Shown one piece after another: positions 34,422 through 44,452 of a stretch of DNA of 64,000 nt. Made by a program: the position numbers and the translations under genes. The stretch lies in NCBI RefSeq assembly GCF_020906515.1, contig NC_085853.1, positions 558,001-622,000 on the forward strand, written 5' to 3'. Each line of letters begins with the position of its first letter. The first letter of the stretch is position 1. The notes under the pieces are model-generated. The model saw only the letters and a list, made by a program, of their open reading frames with translations, had not been told where the DNA came from and searched no databases. Origin of the DNA: Vanrija pseudolonga. Its lineage: Eukaryota > Basidiomycota > Tremellomycetes > Trichosporonales > Trichosporonaceae.

Positions 34422-35171
34422 ATGACAAGCACCATCCACAACACCCCCGCGCCGCCCACGGCCTTTCGTCCGTCGCGCGCCTCGCGCCCTTCCCTCGGCA
34501 TTCCTTTCGCTCTCACCGATTTTGAGAACATGGTCAACCACGAGCATGAGGCGCGCGCCGCGCGCCTGTCTGCTGTCCTCATCGAGCGCTGGGCACCGCC
34601 CCACCCGAAGGAGAAGGCGCCGGCTAAGGGCGCCGAGAAGGACAACAACAAGAACGACGAGGACGAGGTCAGCCAGGCCCCCGTCGATGCCGCCAACGTC
34701 GATATCTGGGGGAACGACGCCGAGGAAGACGACACCACCGAGGACGACCCGGCCGACGAGCACGAAGACGCGTTCGACAACGAGGTCAGCGGCGAGGACA
34801 TGACCGCGGTCGCCTCGTACCCTTCCCTCGCTATCACTGTCCTCGATGAAGGCGACGACGACAACGACGACTACTACATCCACGGCCCCTACGTCGGCGA
34901 TGAGGTGCTCGTGGTGTCCGCCCCCGCCACGGGCCCGCTCCCTTCTTTCACCGCTGGCGCTGGCACCGAGTCGGACGACGACGACGACGACGATGACATC
35001 GTGGCCATCGCCACCCCCGAGAAGTACAAGAAGAAGCCGATCCCCGTCGTCGTCGTCCGCGACGACAGCGAGGATGACAGCGAGGACGACAGCGAGGAGG
35101 ACTACCAGCGCCGTCGCGAGGCCGTGCTCGCTGGCAGGCTGGCGCGTAAGCGCCGCCGTATGGTCCTTTAG
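34422..35171 (+). CDS. Acidic low-complexity protein of unknown function
   Basis: Single exon of 249 residues, read from the first ATG after a C-rich leader. I do not recognise it. The N-terminal 75 residues (PSLGIPFALTDFENMVNHEHEARAARLS) are the only part of mixed composition. The middle is rich in Asp/Glu, including runs of 8 Asp and triple EDDS repeats. The C-terminus is basic (LAGRLARKRRRMVL), a plausible nuclear signal. Period-three GC bias and frame length argue that it is real. The function could be a histone-binding or ribosome-assembly-type acidic factor, but nothing specific supports that. Confidence 0.6.
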   Translation: MTSTIHNTPAPPTAFRPSRASRPSLGIPFALTDFENMVNHEHEARAARLSAVLIERWAPPHPKEKAPAKGAEKDNNKNDEDEVSQAPVDAANVDIWGNDAEEDDTTEDDPADEHEDAFDNEVSGEDMTAVASYPSLAITVLDEGDDDNDDYYIHGPYVGDEVLVVSAPATGPLPSFTAGAGTESDDDDDDDDIVAIATPEKYKKKPIPVVVVRDDSEDDSEDDSEEDYQRRREAVLAGRLARKRRRMVL

Positions 35172-36115
35172 GCGGGTGGGTGGGTGTGGCATGGGTCGTG
35201 CGCTACTAACGCGCGCAGGCACCGCCGCTCTCTCGGCGTTAAGTATATTGGCTGCCCCCCCCCCCCCCGCCGCGCCACGCCTCACTGCATGAGCCATCTG
35301 GCCCCCAGTCATCCACTGTATGTCCACTGTATGTACATGTCGTCACTGCATGAATCTGTCATCATCAACCCCGCGCTCTGGCTGGGACCGCGGTGCGTGT
35401 TTATGCCGGTGGGCCTCGGCCTCGCCCTGCGCAGTTAAATGCCTCGCCGACCTCGCTGCCAACCAAAGCGCGTGCACGCCGTCAGATACCCGCCCCAGCC
35501 CTCTCTCCAGTACAGGAAACGTGCGTCGGCTGCGTTGCTCTGGTCGTCAGGCAGCGGGCGAGCTTGTGGAGCGCGAGACTAACGAAGCCGAACCCGAGCC
35601 CGAACCCCAATCGTCGCACGATGTCCTCCACAGACCACCGCCACACCGCTGTTGCGCAGCAACGCTGGAACACAACACGCCAGCGGGCCAATGGCAGCCA
35701 GACCAGCCGCCACTCCGCTTCCGTTAGGTCGGCGAGGCGTGCTCGCGTCGCAGCAGGTTCGGTTCGGTTGGGCGGGTCTGGCCCGAGATCCCTCCACAGC
35801 CGACCCGACGCCTCCAGCTCTCTGCTCTGCGCCTCGCCCTCCTCCCGCCCGCATGCGTCATGGGAAGCTCAAGCTCAAGCTTATCGCCCCGCGCCAGAGG
35901 CGATGCACGCCAAGCGCGACGGGTTTTTCCGACGTGTACCCAGCTGCGGCCGAGATCGACACCAACGCGTCTCGGGATTTCCGGGTCCTCCGAGATCTGT
36001 TTCGGTCGCCCGAGGTGTGGCATTCGGGTTTCGCACTGGCACCACCAAGACAAGACACGACACGACACTACTTAACTGCTGCTGGGTGTGAAGTGCATGC
36101 ATACACAACAGTAAC
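35172..36115. other. Intergenic, no gene seen
   Basis: About 0.9 kb with a 14-C run (35255-35268) and C-rich, gene-free sequence. Overlapping short frames on all strands look like composition effects. Confidence 0.5.
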
Positions 36116-37352
36116 ATGCCCTCACGCTCAGCCTCATACCTCCTCGTTGGCCTCGCTGCGCTCGCGAGCGTGTCTGCCGCCGCGGAACAGAACTGCGCGC
36201 CGGACCCATACGTACGTGGCACCTGCCGCGCTCGCTGACCCACCCGCAGAAAGACGCAGCCAACGACCCGTGAGGCGCGCTCGCTGGACACGCTGACTCG
36301 GCCCCAGGTGTAACCACTTCCGCTACGTCCCCAACCGCGCGCTCAATGCCACCGCGTGCGTGCTCTACGCTGCCCTGGGGTGTATCTTCATCTTCAGTGA
36401 GTTCTTGGCGTCGCCACGTTCGCTCACACCAGACCACGTCCGCTACAAGGCATGGTACTTCCTCGCGCTCACGATAGGCACGTTCATGATGGCGATCGGC
36501 ATCGCCGTCCGCGTGGCTTTTTATTACAACCTCCACTGGCGCGGCGGGTACATTTTCCAACAGATGTTTATTATTCTCAGCGTGGGTGCAGTCTTCCTGA
36601 GAAGTTACGTTAGCTTACACACCCAGCCATGCCTGCTCATCGCAGCCAACTATGTCCTCTTGGGCCGGATAGCAAACCACATCGACGCACAGAGCCACAT
36701 GTTTATCCGCCCTGCGCGCGTCGCCCGCGTGTTCATCATCTCGGACGGTGGGTGTTGGCGCTAGAGCTTTCTAACGGCAGTCATCACCTTCGTGATCCAG
36801 GGCGGCGGCGGTGGCATGGCCGCTGGAGGGGGCAACATCGCCAACATTGGCGTCAAGCTGCTCCTCGCTGGGCTGGTCGCGCAGCTGGTCAGCTTTGGGC
36901 TGTTCAGCCTCATGTGGTGCTTGTTCACCTACCGCGTGTGAGTTGTGGCGCAAGCAAGGCAGCGACTGATTCCAGGTGGCGTGACGCCGTGCTCTGGAAC
37001 CATCCCGGATGGCACGCGCTCAACTGGGTTCTCGGGTTCAACTGTATTATGTTCCTTATCCGCTCAGTCTTCCGCACGGTCGAGTTCAGCCAGGGGTGGG
37101 TGTTGGCCCGCTGAGCACACTGCTAACCTCACCAGATGGACCGGCCACCTCGCCACGCACGAAGTCTACTGGGCCGTGCTGGACTGCCTTCCCATCTTTC
37201 TCGCCATATCTCTCTACACCTGGTACTGGCCCGGCCGCATTCTCAGCCCCCACTCCCAGGTTACCCGGCAGGAGTTCATCCAGATGGGCACCAGCGACAA
37301 GTCGCCAGAGGTCAGCCCTCAGGTTCACCCCGCTCACAGTCTGTGGGCTTGA
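36116..37352 (+). CDS. RTA1-family seven-span membrane protein
   Basis: Eight exons (36116-36211, 36250-36269, 36308-36396, 36433-36581, 36627-36747, 36781-36937, 36976-37095, 37136-37352) give 322 residues. RTA1-like proteins are fungal plasma-membrane proteins linked to lipid-asymmetry signalling, sphingoid-base and drug resistance; some are called lipid-translocating exporters. It has a signal-like start (SASYLLVGLAALASVSAAAEQ) and about seven spans. The family blocks HVRYKAWYFLALTIGTFMMAIG, PCLLIAANYVLLGRI, VITFVIQGGGGGMAA, LNWVLGFNCIMFLIRSVFRTVEFSQGW and HEVYWAVLDCLPIFLAI are all present. Exon 2 is only 20 bases. Intron 3 (36397-36432) is 36 bases, in frame and stop-free, so retention would add 12 residues; the spliced form matches the family better. 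Confidence 0.9.
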
Positions 37353-38252
37353 GGTCTGTGAGCGGGGTGTCTCCCCGTGATTCGCTTCATGGCAACATGC
37401 TAGACTGTCCTCGACAGCGCAGAAAAGATACAAATACATTAGATACAACTCTGAACTATGATACAAATGCGAGGATATAGTCCCACCAATCGGAGTCTCC
37501 ATCTTATTATCTTGCTGATCTTCGCTCCAAAATGTGCACCGGTGGCGTTTGTCCTGGATCTTGGGCCCGACGGTGATCCGTGGCGTTGGTGGCGTCCGTG
37601 CACACCAGTCACCTCTTGCACCTCAGGGGTGACTCGACATCACGAGCGTTGCGGGGAGTCCAAGCTGTGGTGTTTCAAAATGTCACTGCGCAGAACAAGG
37701 TTATCCCGAGGATGGCTTGGGGCGTCGCTCTGTTGGCCGTCGTGTTCGGAGGAGGAGAGAAGGTGATTCAACCGGTCGGCAAGGTGGACGCCGTACTGTG
37801 TCGTCGCCGTGCGGTGCGTCCGATGCGAGTGGTCTTCTCTCTACTCTGGCGACATTCACGGGAATGACGGAGGAATGCGGATGTGGTGGTGATATGTTCA
37901 TGATGTCCAGCGAAAGTGAAGGATAACAAGAGTAGACGGTGACGCTGAAGGGATTGTTGTTTAGACCGACCGCAGTGCCCGTCCCAGGAACACATTCCAT
38001 GGCTTACAACAACAGAAGTCAGTCGCGACTCCAGGAATGCAAATGACAGGGTGGCGACGCACCAAGCTTGGCTTGGCCATTCTTCTTACCAGTCTGTCCA
38101 CGACATCAATGATTTGCATCATAGTCGGATGCGTGGGCAAGAACATGCATCTTGCATCTCGGTCCTCTGTCGCCTCCTAACACCACTGAGCTCTATCAAA
38201 ACCAAAACCAAAAAGGTGGGGCCCGCTTGTGCTGTTCCGCTGGTACCAGAGC

Positions 38253-38347
38253 CCGGAGAGGCCTCGGGCGCCTATTCAACTGCAAGGTGTACTGGGTTGC
38301 TCGCACAGGTGTTACCCCGGAGAGGCCTATGAGGCGCCTATTTAACT
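38253..38347. repeat. Two-copy repeat, period 63 bp
   Basis: CCGGAGAGGCCTCGGGCGCC at about 38254 recurs as CCGGAGAGGCCTATGAGGCG at about 38317, each followed by a CTATT(C/T)AACT word. No coding meaning is seen. Confidence 0.7.
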
Positions 38348-40220
38348 CTGGAGTCGACTGCCAGTACCCAAACGGGGCGGTTCCATTGGCCCGGCACAAG
38401 CGGGTGGCGCTCTGCCCGAATCTCTCGGACAGAACTGAAGGGGAAAATATTTCAAGAGCTCTAAACGGCTCGAGCAAGCGATAAATCGCTGCCAGCAGGG
38501 TTTTGGGTTGCACTTGAGCCGCGAGTCTCTGCAAAAAGATGCTTTGGAGGCTGGCTTGCATGGGCACCACGCGAGCCGGGCCGGGTCCAGGTCGCTCAAG
38601 TCACAGTCTGCTCGCCGTCGCCACCACCGCTGCAGTCGTCACCATCCAGCACACACCGCTGACATCACATCAACACACTTGTTTTTGCATACGGGGATTG
38701 AAGACGCCCCAGTATACATGCAAACATTTTACATACTGCGAGAAGCACCCCGAACGGGCTGGGCGGGACCTCGAGTATGACGGCGCCAGCAGGTGTTTGG
38801 ACGGCGCGGGCGGCTTGTGGATTTCGGTGAGCCCGGCAAAGCACGCAAACGTGGGAGCGGCGGTGTAAGCATGGCCGTCGGGCATCGACGTCTGCGTGAG
38901 TAAGGCTGTGCTGGGTATGCAGTGGCCAGAGTGCCCCGCTGCAAAGCCAAGCGCGCCGCAACGACTCCGCGACGTCGGCTACGTCGGCGACTATTTCCGC
39001 TGCGGATCGTGGGAGGTGGGCAGTCTGGCGCAGGGCGTGCTAGGCAACAAGTGGGCGCATTTTGGTCGGCTGACAAACTGCTCCGAGCGAGATGGGCAAG
39101 CCAGGGGCGCAGTGACTCGCATGTCGCCATCGTCTTCTGGACGTCTGGCGCGTCTGTCGACTGGCATCAAGCAGGCGGCTGGATCTGGGACCAGGGTGGG
39201 TCGTGTGTCTTGTCGCGCCGTGTGTACTGCATCGCCATGGATGGGAACATGTTCTCGTACCTTCGTCAAGTGGGTCTTGTGTGTGTGTGTGTAGATGTGA
39301 GCGGTGGCGGAGTGGATGAAGCGCCGACGGCGAGCAGCCAGACGGTGCCCAGCTCGGCGTGGGTCGAGGGGGCGTGGGTGCGACCAGCGGTGCTTCCGAG
39401 TGTGCCGGCAGTGGGCCCGGTCGTCGGCGCGGTGGGCCCGGTGCGCCGGATGAGCGGAAGACGCGCTTGTAGATGACGAAACGGCGCTAGTGGACGATGT
39501 TCTATTGTTCTGGGTGGGCAAGACGCGGATCCATCATCCCTTCGCACCGGCGTCAATAGATCTCTTCAACGCCAGTCGTGCTTGTGTGTTTCGTCTCGCG
39601 GATCAAGCACCGCCCCACCAAGGGGGCGGGGGACGCATGACCATCCACTATGGGCGTCATTGGGCGCGGCGGGTGGAACTCGCACAGAGAGTGTGTGTTT
39701 GTTTGTGTGCGAAGAGGGGCGCAGACGTCTCAGATGCCTCGTCCTCTTTGGGACGCTCGCCCCACTCGGCACCAACGACGGCGCGGGCGCTGCGCCGCCC
39801 CCTCGCCTCGCTCGTCTCCTCGAGCGGATCCGAACGGCGCTAGCTACACTGCACTGCACTGCGTTCCCCACCCAACCTGTCAAGCGACGACGCAGAGCGC
39901 AGTAAAGAGCAGCTCGAATGCAGGCGGCAGAGGTGAGCGGCGCGGCGCGTCGAGTGTGGCGACGACGCGCCTGTTTCAGGCACCGTCAGGCACCACCACC
40001 CAATTCAATCTGTGGCACTCGCACCCGTTCCTGCCGTCATCCATCCATCACTCCTGCACGCCGGCACACACACATTGTGCTCTCGCACTTGCAACACACA
40101 ACACACACAATGCATTGTCGGCGCTATGCAGTGCATGTGTACGACGCCTGCGCACACCGCCTTGCCTCCTCGCACGCTGCGTGCATAGATCTGGAGCTCA
40201 TGGGACGCTCATGGGTCACC

Positions 40221-40262
40221 GTCCGACTGGCCAAGTTGCGCGTCCGGCTGGCCAAGTTGCTC
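40221..40262. repeat. 21-bp tandem duplication
   Basis: GTCCGACTGGCCAAGTTGCG is followed directly by GTCCGGCTGGCCAAGTTGCT, a 21-base unit repeated twice with two or three differences. It lies in gene-free DNA. Confidence 0.8.
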
Positions 40263-41124
40263 GCCCGAGTGCCCGAGGTCGCTCGCCCCTCTTGCCCCCA
40301 GACGCATACATAAACCCCCCCTCTGGCCTGTTTCTTTTCGACATCCAACTCCCCTCTTCACCTAGTCACACCACCACTTTCGCCACCCCATATGGCAGTT
40401 TACGACACTGACCCATCGACCGAAACTTGGACTTCGACTTCGATTTCGACACTCGGCACACAGTCCATCGTCTCAAGACTTGGCCACCGACAGCGACGGC
40501 CGCGACCGACACCCCTCCCCCTCCCCTCCCCCTTCCTATTCGACACCCACACCCGCTCAATGAACACTGCCCACTGCACAGCCTCTACGAAGCCAGGGCT
40601 CAGTCCGTGTTTGTCCTTTGTATCTGCTGGCAGCTCTGCACTGGACCGACACGTGGCATCCCCACAGTCCATGACGAAACGCTGTTGCTTAGAACAAGGG
40701 ACCTCCCGGGGGTTAGTAATTGGGACGGCTGGGAACGCCCGACACACCGCTCGACAATGGGCTTCGACACTCGCCACCGCCCATCGACCGACACTCGACA
40801 ACCTTCCTACCCCTAACTAGTGTCGTTGGCTCCAACCCTCCCATATGCCCAACCTCTTCTGGCTCCTGTTTGGTCGGGTATCTCTTCGGAGCTCTATCTT
40901 GAACGGAAACAGCCATGGATTGTGCCATAGGCGGCGGGAACATCAGTGTCACCCTTTGGCCATTCTTTTCTTCTCTCTCATACACTCTTCCATCTTCTCT
41001 CTTCTCCTCACTCGAGGTGTTGGTTCGGATGGATTCAAAGGCAAGTGATCGGACGTGGCGACCAACACTGACCACACAGTCACCGCAGCCCGTCGGCTCG
41101 GACAGCAAGCGACTTATTGGAGAG

Positions 41125-41305
41125 GTGAGTGGTCGGTTGGCTTCGGTGGCAAGCTCTCACTAACACGACAGCATGACTAATTCATCAAGGTCCATCAAGC
41201 TTCAAGGTCCATCAAGCTTCAAGGTCCAGCAAGAGGCCATCAAGCTTCAAGGTGCAGCAAGTGAGTGGTCGTGCTTCTGTGGCCGAGCTCTCGCTAACAC
41301 AACAG
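41125..41305 (+). repeat. Duplicated intron-like module with CATCAAGCTTCAAGGTC repeats between
   Basis: 41125-41171 and 41261-41305 are similar to each other (both start GTGAGTGGTCG, carry GCTCTCACTAACAC or GCTCTCGCTAACAC, and end CACGACAG or CACAACAG). Each has donor, CTAAC branch site and AG acceptor. The sequence right after each is also alike (CATGACTAATTCATCAAGG and CATTACTACTTCATCAAGG). Between them a 17-base unit CATCAAGCTTCAAGGTC occurs twice in tandem (41194-41227) and once more at 41238. No open frame passes through both junctions in a convincing way, so this may be a spliced non-coding transcript. Confidence 0.6.
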
Positions 41306-41454
41306 CATTACTACTTCATCAAGGGACTAAGAGCAAGTGGGCGGCTGGGAGGGCAAGACGATGCGTCAAGAGTCTACAGCAAGGCTCAAGGTCCAAGCAA
41401 GGCTGAAGTTCCAGCAAGGCTCCTTCAAGATCGAGCCCCGACCCTAACCTCGTG

Positions 41455-41830
41455 AGTCCTTTGTTCCATCCGATCCATCCACACACATCATCCACACCTT
41501 GTGTCCCTTGTCGGCGTGCGCCACACTCCCATCCATCATCACGTCCTTCCGTCATCACGCCACTTGACCACTTCATCCACCCATCCACCCTCACACTACT
41601 CGACCACCATCATCGTCCTCCACCATCACCTCCCATCCACCCATCCTACCCCCAGTCATTCATCATCACGTCTCACCTCACCTCGCACATCCACTCGTCA
41701 TCACTTCACACATCCACCCATCCTCGCCTCACTCGTCCATCATCACTTCACTTACGCACTTACCCTATCCCATCTTCTTTCTCTTTCTTTCTCCACTCTT
41801 CACTTCGCCCACACCACCACGCCAGTCCAC
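41455..41830. repeat. G-poor CATC/CCAT low-complexity block
   Basis: About 375 bases made mainly of CATCCA, CATCAC and CTCAC words with very few G residues on the plus strand. The strand asymmetry is extreme compared with the rest of the window. It is not a perfect microsatellite. Confidence 0.75.
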
Positions 41831-41928
41831 TGACCACCTCAGCATCAAGCGGTGAGCAAGCTGCGTCAAGGTATTCAAGGAACGCCGGAGGCGGGTCTCG
41901 GCAAACTCTTACTCGGCCAGCGCTGCGG

Positions 41929-42141
41929 AAGGTGTGAGTACATTGTGGGATCCCGTCTCGTGCGGTACTGCGTGTGCGATCTCGTGCTGTGGCGGTTAGG
42001 CGTTTAGGAGACAAGGTGCGCCGCCCCGAGGGGTTAGGCAGCCTTGAGGCGTGTCCTGCGAAGACCGAAATCGTGGAAGGTGTGACCGCGTTGTGGGATC
42101 CCGTCTTCGAGCTGTACTGCGCGCGTGATCTCGTGCCCTTT
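41929..42141. repeat. Two-copy repeat, period about 145 bp
   Basis: GGAAGGTGTGAGTACATTGT at 41929 and GGAAGGTGTGACCGCGTTGT at about 42074 begin two related ~65-base segments that both continue GGGATCCCGTCT and later TACTGCG.G.G.GATCTCGTG. The identity is roughly four bases in five by eye. Confidence 0.7.
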
Positions 42142-42179
42142 GGGAGTCGGAGTGGATCACGCGAGAGTCCCCTTCATGC

Positions 42180-42384
42180 GAGCGTATCAGGAAGTCGCGG
42201 ATACACCTTCGCTTTGAAGGTCACTACCGGCACCTCCGAGGAGGGAACGGGGCACGGTGTGCTTCTGAGCGTATCAGGAAGTCACGGATACACCTTCATT
42301 GAAGGTCACTACCGGCACCTCTAAGGAGGGAACTGGGCTCAGAGCACTCGCGCAGCCGGCGCCTCCGAGGAGGGAACTGGGCTC
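42180..42384. repeat. 87-bp tandem repeat, two copies plus a partial third
   Basis: GAGCGTATCAGGAAGTCGCG at 42180 recurs at 42267 (one change), each followed by GGATACACCTTC, GAAGGTCACTACCGGCACCT and GAGGGAAC.GGGC. A partial copy (GGCGCCTCCGAGGAGGGAAC) ends near 42384. A more diverged relative (CATCAGAAAGTGCCGATC...GGCGGCACCTCTCAATCC) follows at about 42620-42690. Confidence 0.75.
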
Positions 42385-43099
42385 AAGTGCATGTCGGTGT
42401 AGACCTCCCCTATTCGGTTGTTGGGCAACACTACGGGCGCGTCCCACACAACGCGTCGAGCCAAGCCAGAAAGTCTGTACCACACCGGGCCGTTGGGCCG
42501 ACTTACCGGTCACTGCCAGCACCTCTCGCCCCTCCGCTGGCGAGAGGATAGAGACTGGCCGCTCGGCGCGGTGGGATGGCAGCCTACCTTGGGCAGGTGC
42601 GCCCCCGACAGGCAGCGCATCAGAAAGTGCCGATCATATCGGGTCCTTTGGCCGACTTGACGATCCCTGGCGGCACCTCTCAATCCGCGGAGGGGAGCGA
42701 GAGGGTAGAAACTGATCGCTGTCTGGGAGGGAGACGGCCTGCCCACCTTGTGTGGCCGACACACCAGAGGGCGCGACAGCTTGCACTCTACTGCTTGCGG
42801 TAGCCTGTCCGCCCTCACAACAATCTTTGGAAACCTTTCTCCCCTCTCTCCACCGTTCCTCTTTGCCTCCACTCCCCCTCTCGCCTCAACGCCCCCACCC
42901 TTCGCCTCCACTCCACACCCTCCCACCCACACCTCGCGCCTTCGGGCAGTCCCTCGGGACATCGACACGCTCAGCTCACGCTGGCGAGTCACAATTTTTG
43001 GAACTCCCTTCGGGGCGCCTTCGGGCACTTTGGCCTTTGGGCAACTTTTATTCACCGTGGGCGGTGGCCCGAAAGGGCTCCGCCCACCCGTTCGAACGG

Positions 43100-43258
43100 G
43101 AGCTCTTGGTTGGATCTGGGGGCTGGTTGGTGGTACTGGGGGCCAGTGAGTCACGGGGGCAAGTGAGTTCTGGGGGCTCGGTTGGCTCTGGGGGCCGGTT
43201 GAACTCTGGGGGCTGGTTAGCTCTGGGGGTTGGTTGGATCCGGGGGCTCCCTGGTTGG
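43100..43258. repeat. 18-bp G-rich minisatellite, about eight copies
   Basis: Runs of five G occur at spacings of 16-20 bases (about 43117, 43137, 43155, 43171, 43189, 43207, 43224, 43241) inside a unit close to CTCTGGGGGCTGGTTGG. Eight G5 tracts this close could form G-quadruplexes on the plus strand. On the minus strand the same DNA reads as a Pro/Glu repeat in a frame that soon ends. Confidence 0.85.
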
Positions 43259-44244
43259 CACTTGGCGGGTTCCTTGGTTGGCACCTCGGCGCTCGTCACT
43301 GCCTGGGGCCTGCTGGCTGGGGGCTCTTATCGTTCTTCTGTGGGCTCAATCTTTGTCGCCCCGGCTGGGCAATACCGCCGATGGCTCTGTCAGGCGCCCC
43401 TCATCGTGCCGCGCCGGACGGCCAGACGGGTCCAGAGTTTCCGCTTGGTAACAAGCGGCGGTGGGACCGCAGCCCTGGCGAGTCGTCCGCGCCGAGCGCC
43501 AGGGCGGCGGGTGCGCAGATCTGCCCCTCTCACCCACCCCGCAAGACGCTTTACTAGCTTGCTCCCTGCGTCATACGAGTCGCTTCATGCCGGGTTATGG
43601 GCTATCATATGAGCACAGCGGTGCGTCGCCTCCGCCTGCGCTGCGCAGGTATCACCGGCAGCGCGCTGCGGCCCCCACGGGGGACGGGACAGTGCCCTTG
43701 TGCACGCGGGTGTTGGGGGCTCTGCGCCGCCTATGATGGCGCAAACCAGTGCGTGGGCTTTTGTCACTGTGTTGCGTCGTCCCACGGCGGGACAGGCGCT
43801 TGCTTGCCTTCCGCGACTTTCAGCGAGCGCCGAGCGAACCGGCTGGGGCTGGGGGCTCCTTCTCTTCTCTTGTACCCTTGACACATACCCCAACTTGACA
43901 CGTACCCCATTCTTCCCTCCCCTTCTACCCACCGCGTACCTCTCGACCTTCTCCATCCCCTTCGCTGAAGACCACTGTGATGAGTCGCCGTGCGGCCAAG
44001 CCGCCGCGTCCTGAGTGCGAGGCAGTATAGTAGTTAGGCTTGGTCAATCCCCCTCCCCTCCTTCAATCCCACGCGTGGTGGTGGCGCTCAAGGTCGGCGG
44101 CCGTCCTCGGCTGTCGTGGCCCAGGTGAGTCACCGCGAGTTGGTTCACAACACTCAGCTTCAACCAACGCGCCGCTGACCGCACAGATGGCCCGTGGACA
44201 TTGGTCTCATCTCGGCAGCCCCGCCGCTCTGTGCAACTCTCGTC

Positions 44245-44452
44245 GCGATGTTGGTTGAAGTTTGTGGAGCAGAGTACAGTTGAGATACAAGGTAGCCAAT
44301 GTCGGCATAAGCTAGTGTCCCTCCATCACGAGCATTGCCGATACCGCGCTGTGGAGTGCCCGCCCAGCCCACCGCGTGTCTCCGCCTGGTGCAACGGCTA
44401 GGCCGTCGCCATGTTGGTAGAAGAAAGTGTTGTGTGGAGCAGAGTTGCAAGT
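44245..44452. repeat. Imperfect direct repeat about 160 bp apart
   Basis: CGTCGCGATGTTGGTTGAAG (44245) is followed by TTTGTGGAGCAGAGTACAGTTGA. CGTCGCCATGTTGGTAGAAG (44402) is followed by GTGTGGAGCAGAGTTGCAAGTTGA. They are two related ~50-base segments with no coding context. Confidence 0.6.

Noticed and set aside
37961-38146. Short minus-strand frame in the gene desert
   Set aside because: 61 codons with no domain and no splice partners. Not distinguishable from chance.
40392-40820. Two overlapping open frames of 142 and 129 codons
   Set aside because: Both are low-complexity Thr/Pro/Ser text without domains. No splice or start context favours either.
42752-43612. 286-codon frame in the repeat region, with SGGWL-type repeats
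   Set aside because: It is just the translation of the 18-bp minisatellite and flanks. There is no homology, and the other frames are equally open.
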